Assembly: GCA_050952935.1 (NCBI GenBank)
Contig: JBMNLS010000001.1
Span: 1,240,001 to 1,304,000, forward strand
Source: UBA6115 sp050952935
Lineage (GTDB): Bacteria; Bacillota; Clostridia; Christensenellales; Aristaeellaceae
DNA: 64,000 bases
Reading direction: 5' to 3'
Position numbers and translations under genes: made by a program. Below are positions 1-8,106 of the stretch, in pieces. Every line of letters begins with the position of its first letter. Position 1 is the first letter of the stretch. The notes under the pieces were generated by a model. The model was not told the origin of the DNA, did no database searches, and saw only the letters and a list, made by a program, of their open reading frames with translations.

Positions 1-1
1 C

Positions 2-907
2 GCGATGTCTGTACCAGACGCAGCCACCTGGGTGGACATCTGCTTGATGGCACCCGATATGGCGGTGAATTCTTCTTCCGTTGCGTCCACCGTCTTGCGA
101 ACCGAGGTAAAGGCACTCTCAAAGTCGATGGATGACTTGATGGCAGTAGCCCCTAGCGCCAGGATGGGCGTGGTGAGGGTGCGGGAGAATCCCCGGCCTG
201 CGGACACGAGCGACTTCGAGATCTTCTCGCTCTTCTTGGCGAAGGCAGTCAGGTGATCCCCGGCCTTGGTCCAGGCGGACTGCTGCCGGTACAGCTCTTG
301 GGTCAGTTTCTTAAGCTCAGCCTCGGTAGCCTTGAGCTCTGCCTTAGCGTTATTGAGATTGGTCGCAGCCTTGGATACGGCGTCCGCGTTGTTTTGAAGG
401 GTCTTGCTGTTGGACTTGATCTGGCCTTCCAAGAGCTTGACTTTATCCCTTGCGGCAAGGCTCTCTGCCTTGAAGCTTTCCAGGTTCTGCTTGGCGGCAA
501 TCGTCGCGGAGTCCGCGTCACCCAGGGAGGCGCGCAGGCGGTTGTACTGCTGGCCTGCCGCGTTCACCTCCCCTTTGAGGCGCTCATACTCCACGCGTGC
601 CTGTGCCAGCGACTGCTTCATTTTCTCCTGGCGGGAGAAGGAGTCTGTCAGTTTCTGGTTGGTCAGTACCAGCGCGCGGGAATACTGGTCAACGGCACGC
701 GTCTGCTCCTTTTGCTTGCTGCTCAGCAGGGCGAGCCGTGCTTCTGTTCCCTGAATGGACTTCTCAAAGTTCGCAACCCCTGCACCCGCTAGCTTGAAGG
801 TGCTCTCGGCTTCCTTGATCTGCTGGTTGATGGTACGCAGGTTGCGGCTGAAGTTATCGCTGTCCAGTGACAGCGCCACCACCAACTCGCGCAGGACTTC
901 GCTCATG
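2..907 (-). CDS. Phage tail tape measure protein, N-terminal part (runs off the window)
   Basis: Translation of the minus strand from the ATG at 907 gives an open frame of 302 codons that leaves the window. It opens MSEVLRELVVALSLDSDNF, followed by a long Gln/Lys/Glu-rich coiled coil (about residues 20-220). It then enters a region ending ...SIDFESAFTSVRKTVDATEE, which is typical of the conserved core of Firmicutes tape measure proteins (TP901 type). The protein sets tail length and is ejected with the DNA. A GGAGGTG ribosome site lies just upstream. It would follow the tail chaperone genes at 1679-2250, but a plus-strand gene (1089-1670) has been placed between them. Only the N-terminus is visible. 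Confidence 0.88.
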
Positions 908-1088
908 AGAACACCTCCAATATATAGAAAATGAAGCGATGACGATAATTGAGATACAACCAGAGACGAAGCCCACAATCATTTTTGCCTGATAATTCTA
1001 TCTGCTTGTTTTATCCTGTTAGGATTGCATGCAGGAAAACACAATCCAATCTCGTTAAGTAGGCGAATACGTACACAAGGAGGACCAC

Positions 1089-1670
1089 ATGAGACTTTTT
1101 TTGAAGAAGGCCTTGCCTTTGATACTGGCCGTTCTTATCTGCATTACGGCGACAGTCAGCTTCGCAGAGCAGCCTAAGCAAAAAGAGATGACCGTTGAAG
1201 TAGAGGGGATGTCGGAGACTGTCCTAATGACGCGACATACGATCGATGGACGTTTGGCAATATGGTACGACGCGGACCATTTCTTTCCTGAAGCAATAGA
1301 AAATGGCGTGCGCTTTTTACTACTCAACAACCAACTCGAAAGTGAAGTGTCCTTCACGGTCAAGAGTTTGAATGATCCAGCTAACGTGGTAGAACCTATG
1401 CTTGAAGTTTTCGTCGCTGAGTATGCTGCACAAGGCTGGGATTGCGAAAAAGTGGATACCACAGGAATACTGCCACTATTCAATACTCCTGAGAGACCGG
1501 TGAGAGGTTTTATCGCACGTCAGGAAAGGGAGGCTGCACTGGTATATCTGAGTTACATCTCAGGTGGCTACTGTCTGTCTACCCTGCGCTTTCCGAATGA
1601 AGCCGCCGAAGGTTGGGGCAACAGAATGCTGTTTATGATCAACACTCTGGAATCTGTTGTCGGGAATTGA
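1089..1670 (+). CDS. Secreted protein of unknown function, probable prophage moron
   Basis: The product is 193 residues. It starts with a clear Sec signal peptide: MRLFLKK, a hydrophobic stretch to about residue 24, and a likely cut after SFA. I do not recognise the mature part, which has mixed alpha/beta character. The start is fixed by AAGGAGGACCAC just before the ATG. It lies on the plus strand between the tail chaperone and tape measure genes, which are both on the minus strand, and its stop is only 8 bases from the end of the chaperone extension at 1679. A secreted protein encoded backwards inside a tail operon is the usual pattern of a moron expressed from the lysogen. Phage tail function is unlikely. 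Confidence 0.8.
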   Translation: MRLFLKKALPLILAVLICITATVSFAEQPKQKEMTVEVEGMSETVLMTRHTIDGRLAIWYDADHFFPEAIENGVRFLLLNNQLESEVSFTVKSLNDPANVVEPMLEVFVAEYAAQGWDCEKVDTTGILPLFNTPERPVRGFIARQEREAALVYLSYISGGYCLSTLRFPNEAAEGWGNRMLFMINTLESVVGN

Positions 1671-1678
1671 CTTTGCGT

Positions 1679-1870
1679 CTATACATGCATAGATGGCCAC
1701 ACTTGATCAATGAAGGCCGCTTTCGGCTCCTGGCTGCAATGCTCACGCTGAGCATCCCAGGCACGCACTTGAAGAAAGCCCAGCATGTCCATCTCATCGA
1801 TCTCTTTCATCCGCCAGCCCGATTTGAGCAGCGTGTTATAGGTGGTATAGACATATTCCGGTAGGGTCAG
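1679..1870 (-). CDS. Tail assembly chaperone, frame-shifted C-terminal extension
   Basis: The minus strand stays open in the -1 frame across the stop codon of the 1867-2250 gene, to a TAG at 1679-1681. It encodes about 63 residues, including PEYVYTTYNTLLKSGW, then MDMLGFLQVRAWDA and ending WPSMHV. In many siphophages the second tail chaperone is made only by ribosomal frameshifting at the end of the first, and the YNTLLKSGW...MLGFL pattern looks like such an extension. I see no perfect X-XXY-YYZ slippery heptamer near 1870-1900, so the shift site is unidentified. Reinitiation at an internal ATG is the alternative. Confidence 0.6.
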   Translation of the reverse strand: MTLPEYVYTTYNTLLKSGWRMKEIDEMDMLGFLQVRAWDAQREHCSQEPKAAFIDQVWPSMHV

Positions 1871-2250
1871 GGCTCCAGGCTCTCCAGGATCTCCTGGGCT
1901 TCCTGAGCCACCGGCTTCGTAGGAAAAGAGTCGAGCACCTCTGTCGTCTGTGTCTGCACGGCCATTATCGCCAGGGCAATGTCGTGCATCAGGCGATCGG
2001 CAGGATAGTGGTCATAGACATCGTCAACAGAAAACTGGTTTCCGAAGAGAATGCAGAACCACTTGACCATCGTGTCGAGGGCCTCGGGGATTGTCAGTTT
2101 CTCATCCGAAACGTCCTGCCCCTCCACAGCGGCCTTGGACAGGGCGACCAGTTTTCCATACATCTTGGATGCGGGCTCCATCTCGCGCAACGCGCGGCCG
2201 GACACGAAGTCCACGCTGTACTTCTTCTCTCCCAGGGTACAAGTCACCAT
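1867..2250 (-). CDS. Phage tail assembly chaperone
   Basis: A 127-residue acidic protein beginning MVTCTLGEKKYSVDFVSGRA. It lies directly after the major tail protein gene and before the tape measure gene, the standard position of the tail assembly chaperone (gpG type). Such proteins coat the tape measure during tail assembly. A GAGAGGTGATCCC ribosome site precedes the ATG. The short open frame that continues past its stop in the -1 phase (1679-1870) supports the assignment, because paired chaperones made by frameshifting are a hallmark of this locus. Confidence 0.75.
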   Translation of the reverse strand: MVTCTLGEKKYSVDFVSGRALREMEPASKMYGKLVALSKAAVEGQDVSDEKLTIPEALDTMVKWFCILFGNQFSVDDVYDHYPADRLMHDIALAIMAVQTQTTEVLDSFPTKPVAQEAQEILESLEP

Positions 2251-2319
2251 GGGATCACCTCTCTTTCATCAAGAGACTGCCGCCCAGCATTGTCCTGAGC
2301 GGCAGCCTCATTCTGCTCT

Positions 2320-2928
2320 TTACGGCGTCACCGTGAAGGTCGGGTCATACACGGTCTCCAGGAAGGTCGCGCCCATGGCGGTCGTGAAGCCGTTCTCGCC
2401 TTCGTCCGCAATCGCCTGGTACAGCCCGTCGTGTGTGCGCTTGATGGCAGTCCACTCGACCTCGCCTGTCTGACGCGTGATGGTGCCGCCCTCCTTGGTC
2501 GCGTAGGTTTCCGTCACCGGTTTTGCGCGGACCTTGTACAGCCACACAAAGCGATATTTCGCGTTGGACTTCTCGGACTTGAAGCCGACTGCGTAGTACG
2601 GTGGCTTGTCGACAGCGGCGCGCACCAGCACGCCATTGTCATCGATGTTATTGCCAAAGATGGCTTCCTGGATGGAAAGCGGGATGTCCGCCATCTTCGT
2701 CTTGAAGGAAAGCTCTGGATCCGGGTAGAGGACGTCAAACTCAATGTCGTCCGCATACTGGACCTCGGGGTCCGTGTTCTCGGGGGTGATGGTCGCTTCA
2801 ATCGCGCCGGCGACCAGTTGCAGGGCGCCATAGGTAATCGTGGTTTCATCGTCTACCGTCAATGGCGCGATGACCATATTTTTAAGACCCACCGTGCTGG
2901 ACACGACGGGTGATGCAGTTGCTGGCAT
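2320..2928 (-). CDS. Major tail protein
   Basis: A 202-residue protein (MPATASPVVSSTVGLKNMV...), matching in length and style the phi13-type major tail tube proteins of Firmicutes siphophages. It has an N-terminal strand region, a conserved middle with SIQEAIFG and GFKSEKSNAKYRFVWLYK, and a short C-terminal tail ending YDPTFTVTP. It forms the stacked rings of the tail tube. It sits between the gp10-like connector gene and the tail chaperone, as expected. An AAGGAGAAACGAAT ribosome site decides the ATG at 2928. Confidence 0.88.
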   Translation of the reverse strand: MPATASPVVSSTVGLKNMVIAPLTVDDETTITYGALQLVAGAIEATITPENTDPEVQYADDIEFDVLYPDPELSFKTKMADIPLSIQEAIFGNNIDDNGVLVRAAVDKPPYYAVGFKSEKSNAKYRFVWLYKVRAKPVTETYATKEGGTITRQTGEVEWTAIKRTHDGLYQAIADEGENGFTTAMGATFLETVYDPTFTVTP

Positions 2929-2940
2929 ATTCGTTTCTCC

Positions 2941-3351
2941 TTATGTGTTGCTTATTTCGTCCCGCAGGACGCGCTTCATCTCCTCGAAAGCCTCCGGCGC
3001 TTTCACGTCAAAGGCAGGCCGGACAAAGGGATGCGCGGGCGCTGGTGCCGGTCCACCGTGCCCATGCTCCACAGGATTTGCGTAGTAGGCACCGCGTTCG
3101 CTGTGATGCACGCCAATGGTAATGCGCTTCCCGCCGTTCCGCTTCTTCTTCACACTCCCGGTTCGAATCGAATCATGCAGGTCGCCCGAGATGATCTTGG
3201 GGTCAGTAGATGCGTTATGCAGCATCTGTTCCTCGATGGGGGCGGCCCCTGCCTGCAATGCACGGGTCACGCCCGGGCCCTGTTCCAGGGCTGCCGCCAT
3301 GTTGGTCAGGTCGTCCTGGAGGTCATCAAAGCCTCGCAGTTCAATCGCCAC
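2941..3351 (-). CDS. HK97 gp10-family head-tail/tail terminator protein
   Basis: The frame is open from 3519, but homology-like sequence begins at VAIELRGFDDLQDDL. The GTG at 3349-3351 is the likely start and overlaps the end of the upstream gene by 11 bases. The product is about 136 residues. It shows the gp10 pattern: an N-terminal helix, then SGDLHDSIRT, GVHHSERGAYYANPVEHGH and HPFVRPAFD. In HK97-type phages this protein acts at the head-tail joint. Upstream and downstream neighbours are the other connector and tail genes in canonical order. Confidence 0.82.
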   Translation of the reverse strand: MAIELRGFDDLQDDLTNMAAALEQGPGVTRALQAGAAPIEEQMLHNASTDPKIISGDLHDSIRTGSVKKKRNGGKRITIGVHHSERGAYYANPVEHGHGGPAPAPAHPFVRPAFDVKAPEAFEEMKRVLRDEISNT

Positions 3352-3706
3352 GGGGAACTTCCTCGTACAGGCTCCAGGTCCAGTGCACCGTATACATCCG
3401 CGTGCCCACGTCATAGGCCGGCTCGTTGTAGCCCCTATCGGTTTCTTCCACCATCCCAAAGCCCGACATGTACATGGCGTTGCGGACCAAGGCTGCTGTC
3501 GCTGTAGGGTCTCCCGCACTCCAGAGGTTCAGATATATAAAGGTGCGGGTTGCGATCACCTGATCGTCAAAGTGTGTTTCCTCCTTGGTGGTGGTTGAGT
3601 ACACGAGGTACTGTTCCGGGGCGTTGGGATTGCTGGAGGTCGCCCGCCAGATCCCGGCAAACACTGGAATGCTCAGGCTAGACAGGGCTTGCTGGACCCG
3701 CTTCAT
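3341..3706 (-). CDS. Tail completion / DUF3168-like neck protein
   Basis: About 121 residues from the ATG at 3706 (MKRVQQALSSLSIPVFAG). The longer frame to 3790 overlaps the upstream gene and is discarded. The start overlaps the stop of the 3703-4062 gene as ATGA, which indicates translational coupling. The sequence has the alternating strand pattern of small tail-terminator or completion proteins (YLVYSTTTKEETHFDD, then IYLNLWSAGDP). Function is taken mainly from gene order between the head closure and gp10-like genes. No enzymatic motif is present. Confidence 0.65.
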   Translation of the reverse strand: MKRVQQALSSLSIPVFAGIWRATSSNPNAPEQYLVYSTTTKEETHFDDQVIATRTFIYLNLWSAGDPTATAALVRNAMYMSGFGMVEETDRGYNEPAYDVGTRMYTVHWTWSLYEEVPRGD

Positions 3707-4062
3707 CCGCTCACCCCCTTGGATGTGGAGGCTTTCAGGCCCAGGTACTTGCGCTTGAAGGCATACTCGCCCAGGGTGGAGATGTACCACTTCTCACCCC
3801 GGAAGCGCACCCACATACCGGGCTTGATGTCCGTCCGGTAACGGATGGTGAAGTTGATAACCGCTTCAGCGTTCATGACATCCGCCGCGCGATAGTGCTG
3901 ATTGCCCGCATCAATCGTGGATGCCCAGACCCGGCAAACAACAACGTCTGTCGGGTTGGGGTATCCATTTTCATTGATCGCGTTCTCCGTATAGCCGATC
4001 TCCACTAGATTCCGGAGGTCGCCCGGATGCGGGTCGCTCTCAAAGTTCTTATAACCGCGCAT
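3703..4062 (-). CDS. Phage head closure (head-tail joining) protein
   Basis: A 119-residue protein starting MRGYKNFESDPHPGDLRNLV. It resembles the SPP1 gp16 / phage head-tail joining family: an N-terminal strand with GDLRNLVEIGY, a central RVWASTIDAG, and a C-terminal YRTDIKPGMWVRFRGEKWYIS. These proteins plug the connector after DNA packaging. It overlaps the next gene by four bases (ATGA). A GAGGTGAAGAAGA ribosome site precedes the start. Confidence 0.83.
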   Translation of the reverse strand: MRGYKNFESDPHPGDLRNLVEIGYTENAINENGYPNPTDVVVCRVWASTIDAGNQHYRAADVMNAEAVINFTIRYRTDIKPGMWVRFRGEKWYISTLGEYAFKRKYLGLKASTSKGVSG

Positions 4063-4077
4063 TCTTCTTCACCTCCT

Positions 4078-4362
4078 CTAGAACATCAGGTCCGCATTGC
4101 GGTGCGGGTACAGCAGGTTTTCAAACGCCATTCGCATGGTGATGTAGACCTGTTTGTCCGGGTTATCCCGGTTCTCGTAGTAGTGGCTGACCATGAGCAG
4201 GACGGCAAGGCGCACAGCCTGCGGAGCCGTTTCATCAAAGGTCACCCTGCAATAGTCTTCTGCGACAGCCTGCGCCTGAAGGAGGAGTGAAGCCAGGTAC
4301 GCGTCCTCTTCTTCATGCTGTATGCGCAGATGCGCCTTCGCTTCCTCCACCGTCAGGATCAT
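4078..4362 (-). CDS. Head-tail connector protein, gp6-like
   Basis: A 94-residue all-helical protein, MILTVEEAKAHLRIQHEEED. The T-x-E-E-A-K-x-H-L-R-I opening is the signature of the HK97 gp6-like / phage_connect_1 adaptors that form a ring under the portal. The rest (LLLQAQAVAEDYCR, then AVRLAVLLMVSHYYENRDN) keeps the expected four-helix layout. It lies between the head fibre gene and the head closure gene, in the same direction. Confidence 0.85.
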   Translation of the reverse strand: MILTVEEAKAHLRIQHEEEDAYLASLLLQAQAVAEDYCRVTFDETAPQAVRLAVLLMVSHYYENRDNPDKQVYITMRMAFENLLYPHRNADLMF

Positions 4363-4376
4363 GCTCTCACCGTCCT

Positions 4377-4772
4377 TTACGCATCAGGCGCCATGATGCC
4401 GGCGGCCTTGAGCTTGACCAGCAGGGCATTGAACTCAATATTGAGGCCCGCAATGGTGGAAGCCGCGCTGTCGACCTGGTTTGCCGCAAGCTTCACGCCG
4501 CCCAGGGTATCCGCCGTTGCAGCAGGAAGGACATAGTCTTCAGGGTAGGCGGGCACATAGAGCTTGGCGTCCTCCCCAATCTTTGCTTCGACGGTATCGC
4601 CCACGCCTCTCTCCGCCGCCTTGATGCCGCCCAGGGCATCGGCGCTGGCAGCTGCAGCAGTCGCGGTCAGTCCTTCTACGGTCGCGCCTTCCAGGATGGT
4701 CAGTTTGCCGCCGATGACCCATTCTTCGCCGCCATGTGCGGCAAAGTTCTTTGTGTTATGAGTAGCACTCAT
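4377..4772 (-). CDS. Head fibre-like protein
   Basis: About 131 residues from MSATHNTKNFAAHGGEEWV. The upstream ATG at 4787 is part of the AGGAGGAG ribosome site itself, so 4772 is the better start. The N-terminus resembles the HGG(D)xWxVGGxLxxxxGA pattern of phi29 head-fibre-type proteins found next to capsid genes. The protein contains two similar LGGIK / LGGVK segments, probably short fibre repeats. It would decorate the capsid surface. It lies directly after the capsid gene, as in many Firmicutes phages. Confidence 0.75.
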   Translation of the reverse strand: MSATHNTKNFAAHGGEEWVIGGKLTILEGATVEGLTATAAAASADALGGIKAAERGVGDTVEAKIGEDAKLYVPAYPEDYVLPAATADTLGGVKLAANQVDSAASTIAGLNIEFNALLVKLKAAGIMAPDA

Positions 4773-4842
4773 AGTTCTCCTCCTCAATTGATGCGGGGAC
4801 TGCTCCCAAGAACAGCCCCCGCGGATTCACCCTATCAAAGGG

Positions 4843-6042
4843 TTATGCCTTCTGCTGCAGGACCTTCACGGCTTCCGGCAGAACCAGCTTGCCATCTACA
4901 CGCTGGGACGCCAGGAAACCGACCTGGCCGGTCGGGGCATACAGCTCGTTCAGGCGCTTGAACTTCCGGCCTTCGCGGTCCGCGATCCAGTAGTATTCCA
5001 TGTCACCGAAGAGGATGGTCTTGGCGGCGGAAGCGATCGCCGGGACGAAAGACGAGGTATACACAGGGCAGTTGAGGATTTTGTCCGGCGTGCCCGCTGT
5101 GATGGAGGGCTGCCAGATGTAGTCTCCCGCGCCGTTCTTCAGCTTGCGAAGCACCTTGACCGTGCTGTCGTTCATCAGGAACAGGGCTTGACGCCGATAG
5201 GGCGAGCGAAGGCTGTAGAACAGGTCCATCACCTCGTCAAAGGTGATGGCCGTAGCCGCGGCGGTTGTCACGCCAAGCTGCGCGCCCAGGGTCGCGTGCA
5301 GCAGGCCGGTCGGCTTCCCGGTGCCGTTGCCGGCAATGAAGGCCTCTTCCTCTGCAGAGCCGATACGCCGGGCAAATTCCTTGGCGATGTAGCCGGCGAT
5401 GTCAAAGACCGAGTCATTGAGCAACTCGTCCGACACCTTGATCATGGTCGCCAGCTTGAAGGCGCCAATGGAGACTGCTCCGAACGCGTCATCGCTCTCC
5501 TGGTAGGGGGCTTCTTCCTCAATCCAGGACGCGGTGCCCTTGCTCGTCACCACCGGAATCTTCCGGTCACCGGAACTGGTCTGGATGAGGTGGGCGAAGT
5601 TGCGGAAGATATTCTCCTCCTGCAGCGCTTCCACCAGGGTGCGCTCGTATTCATCCGGGACGAGGTGCCCGCCTTCGCTGTCAGAGCCGATCTGCAGCGC
5701 ATTGAGCACCTCAAACGAGACGGACTTGTCCCGCATGGCGCGCCAAAAGGCGTTCTTATACTCATCCGAAGCACGGCCGAGCTTGGTCTTGTCCTTCAGG
5801 GTCTCAGGTGCAGAGGTCAGCGGGCGGGTGGTCGGACGGTCGAACTCCAGGTCCAGCACTTCCTGGCGCTCCAGGCGCTCGACCTCTTTACCCATGCGAA
5901 TGACATCCGCTTCCATCTTTTCGTAGGTAGCGGAATCCTCAAGGGAGAGCGTGCCGTCCTCTGCCCTTCGGCTGTCCAGGAAAGCCTTGGCGGCATTCCA
6001 CAGGTTGACGCGCTTTTCGCGCATTTCCAGGATCTGATTCAT
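4843..6042 (-). CDS. HK97-fold major capsid protein
   Basis: About 399 residues from MNQILEMREKRVNLWNAAK; GAGGAGGAGACCCCA before the ATG at 6042 favours this start over the frame start at 6063. The first ~100 residues are a charged coiled coil (delta/scaffold domain), usually removed by the prohead protease. The HK97 body follows: GSDSEGGHLVPDEYERTLVE, IRNFAHLIQT-like, KIPVVTSKGTASWIEEEA, then AFIAGNGTGKPTGLL. It ends GFLASQRVDGKLVLPEAVKVL. This is a complete gene in a canonical protease-capsid pair. Confidence 0.93.
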   Translation of the reverse strand: MNQILEMREKRVNLWNAAKAFLDSRRAEDGTLSLEDSATYEKMEADVIRMGKEVERLERQEVLDLEFDRPTTRPLTSAPETLKDKTKLGRASDEYKNAFWRAMRDKSVSFEVLNALQIGSDSEGGHLVPDEYERTLVEALQEENIFRNFAHLIQTSSGDRKIPVVTSKGTASWIEEEAPYQESDDAFGAVSIGAFKLATMIKVSDELLNDSVFDIAGYIAKEFARRIGSAEEEAFIAGNGTGKPTGLLHATLGAQLGVTTAAATAITFDEVMDLFYSLRSPYRRQALFLMNDSTVKVLRKLKNGAGDYIWQPSITAGTPDKILNCPVYTSSFVPAIASAAKTILFGDMEYYWIADREGRKFKRLNELYAPTGQVGFLASQRVDGKLVLPEAVKVLQQKA

Positions 6043-6055
6043 TGGGGTCTCCTCC

Positions 6056-6811
6056 TCAAACATATTGAAAACGCGCCAGCCTTTTTTCGAGGTCTGACGC
6101 GTTCACGCGGTTGGTAGGTTCAGGGGTTGGTTCAATTTTGGGGAGAGGGTCAGGCGGTAGATCGGGTGGCTCCTTGGGGATGCACGCTTTCAGCTTATCC
6201 AGCAGGCAGTTGTTGACGGCCCGACGTGAGAAAGTGAAGCTATTCTGAACCTTATCCACCTTCTCTGGCTGGTACAGCACTTCATCACAGAAACCGAGTT
6301 CGACTGCCTTATTCACGTTCATCCACGTCTCGGCATCCATCATGTGACTCAAGCGGGCGCGCGAGAGCCCAGTTTTAATCTCATAGGCGTTGATGATGCT
6401 CTCCTTGACCTCCTCCAGCAGTTGGATCGCCTTGCGCATTTCTTCGCTGTCTCCCAAGGCAAAAGTCAGCGGGTTATGGATCATCATGAGGGATGTCGGG
6501 GACATGGACACTTTCGTACCGGCCATGGCGATTACTGAAGCAGCACTGGCAGCAATGCCGTCAATCTGGACTTTTACATCATGCGGGTAGTCCATGAGCA
6601 TTGTGTAGATCTGCGAGGCTGCGATACAGTCACCGCCGGGGCTGTTGATGTGCAGTGTAATCGGGCCGCTGCCTGCACATAGCTCTGCCTTGAAGGCGGC
6701 AGGAGTTACGTCATCTTCAAACCAGGACTCTTCCGCGATCACGCCCTCCAGGAAGAGCGTGCGTTCACCGCTGTTGTCATTCTGCGCCCAGTTCCAGAAC
6801 TTGTTTGCCAA
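6056..6811 (-). CDS. ClpP-like prohead protease
   Basis: A 251-residue S14-family protease. Visible features are INSPGGDCIAASQIYTML (oxyanion region), GIAASAASVIAMAG with the nucleophile Ser, and MMIHNPLTFALG with the catalytic His. The C-terminus is a Pro-rich tail (PKEPPDLPPDPLPK). It matures the capsid by removing the scaffold domain. The start is a TTG at 6811, chosen because AAAGGAGG lies nine bases upstream. It overlaps the portal gene by 35 bases. Confidence 0.92.
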   Translation of the reverse strand: MANKFWNWAQNDNSGERTLFLEGVIAEESWFEDDVTPAAFKAELCAGSGPITLHINSPGGDCIAASQIYTMLMDYPHDVKVQIDGIAASAASVIAMAGTKVSMSPTSLMMIHNPLTFALGDSEEMRKAIQLLEEVKESIINAYEIKTGLSRARLSHMMDAETWMNVNKAVELGFCDEVLYQPEKVDKVQNSFTFSRRAVNNCLLDKLKACIPKEPPDLPPDPLPKIEPTPEPTNRVNASDLEKRLARFQYV

Positions 6812-8018
6812 TCGTTTGTTCCTCCTTTCGGGCTAAATTGATGGGGATCATGTTGCCATTGACGAGATAGGCATTTCCGCCCTGGTCATCGGTCAGGGGG
6901 TTCATGTTCTCGAGCTCTCGGATGTCGTTAGCGCTCATCCATCCGTTTTGCCTTGCGATGGCATAGCCCTCCATACGCTCCTTGTACGCGCCGCGCATCA
7001 GCCCGTCGATGTTGAACTGGGCATAGAAGCGGCTTTTCTCCTTTTCTGAAAAGAGGGAGCGATTGACGGCTTGCTCGATGCGCACGAGCCAAGGCCGGAT
7101 GGTATGGACTGCAAAGGAGATGGACTGGTGCTCGATGTTGGAGAAGGTTGCATGCTCAAGGTCACCCACCAGATGCGGCGGCACACGGAAGATGCGGCAG
7201 ATCTCGGACACTTGGAACTTCCGGGTCTCCAGGAACTGCGCTTCGTTGTTGGGCATGGAGATGGTTTCAAACTTCATGCCCTCTTCCAGAATGGCCACTC
7301 GCCCGCTGTTGGAGGATCCGCCGTAGGCAGCATTCCAGCTTTCTCTGAGGATTTTTGGGTTTTTGACCGTGTTGGGATGGGTCAGGATGCCGGAGGGACG
7401 CGCACCATTGGAGAAGAACTTGCTGCCATACTCTTCGGCGGCGAGCCCCAGGCCGATGGCATTCCTCTCTAGCGCAATTGGGCTGTAGCCCACTACGCCA
7501 TCAAAGCCGAGCCCTGGGATGTGCAGAACTTCTTCAGCCGCCAGTCGGCAAATCTTGCCTTCACTGGTTGTGTAGGTATAAGCGAGTCTGCCTTTATTAT
7601 CCCGGTCGACCTCCATGTGATCGGGCAGCAAAGGGTACAAGCTGTCGATCTGGTTGCGGCCGGTACGGATGATTTGGCAGTATGAATTTCCCCACAGGAG
7701 CAGGTGTGTCAGCATCGTTTCCCGCAGGATAAAGGAGGTCATTTCCCGGTTCGGCTCATTATGCAGAATGCGGTAGAGCACATGCTCTGTGGCCTTTTCG
7801 CTGCCCGCATCCGTTGTCTTGTAGACGTGCAAAGGCAGACTTGCGATGGTTTCCGCGATCACACGCACACAGGCATACACAGCGGAAACCTGAATGGCAG
7901 ACTGCACGCTGACAGCTTTACCTGCGCCACTGGAACCAAACAAGAAGGTTGGGGAGGCGCTAACGACATTGGTAGGCTTATCCCGAGCACGGAACAAAGC
8001 GGTGAAGGGATTTTTCAT
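6777..8018 (-). CDS. Phage portal protein (HK97 family)
   Basis: About 413 residues from MKNPFTALFRARDKPTNVV; the open frame to 8069 has no clear ribosome site further up. Portal hallmarks are AVYACVRVIAETIASLPLHVY, the LHNEPNREMTSFILRETML segment, GVVGYSPIALERNAIG and FRVPPHLVGD. It forms the dodecameric DNA entry ring. In most phages of this kind the portal follows the large terminase directly. Here a plus-strand gene (8107-9831) and an HNH gene have come between them. Confidence 0.93.
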   Translation of the reverse strand: MKNPFTALFRARDKPTNVVSASPTFLFGSSGAGKAVSVQSAIQVSAVYACVRVIAETIASLPLHVYKTTDAGSEKATEHVLYRILHNEPNREMTSFILRETMLTHLLLWGNSYCQIIRTGRNQIDSLYPLLPDHMEVDRDNKGRLAYTYTTSEGKICRLAAEEVLHIPGLGFDGVVGYSPIALERNAIGLGLAAEEYGSKFFSNGARPSGILTHPNTVKNPKILRESWNAAYGGSSNSGRVAILEEGMKFETISMPNNEAQFLETRKFQVSEICRIFRVPPHLVGDLEHATFSNIEHQSISFAVHTIRPWLVRIEQAVNRSLFSEKEKSRFYAQFNIDGLMRGAYKERMEGYAIARQNGWMSANDIRELENMNPLTDDQGGNAYLVNGNMIPINLARKEEQTIGKQVLELGAE

Positions 8019-8047
8019 CTCAATTATCACTCCCAAATGAATGGTTT

Positions 8048-8076
8048 TTGGATAAAGCATATGATACAATTATAAT
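8048..8076 (+). promoter_or_regulatory. Strong sigma-70-type promoter for the 8107 gene
   Basis: TTGGAT at 8048-8053, a 17-base spacer, and TATAAT at 8071-8076, read on the plus strand. The TATAAT lies 31 bases before the start codon of the WG-repeat lipoprotein, with GAGAGGTTGG as its ribosome site. The surrounding 90 bases are AT-rich, unlike the flanking phage genes. An own promoter inside a structural operon supports expression in the lysogen. Confidence 0.75.
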
Positions 8077-8106
8077 GTAAAAATTCTCTTTAGAGAGGTT
8101 GGTTTT

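Noticed and set aside
5188..6117. 309-codon plus-strand frame across the capsid gene
   Set aside because: It is antisense to a canonical HK97 capsid gene, with no ribosome site or recognisable domain; a composition shadow.
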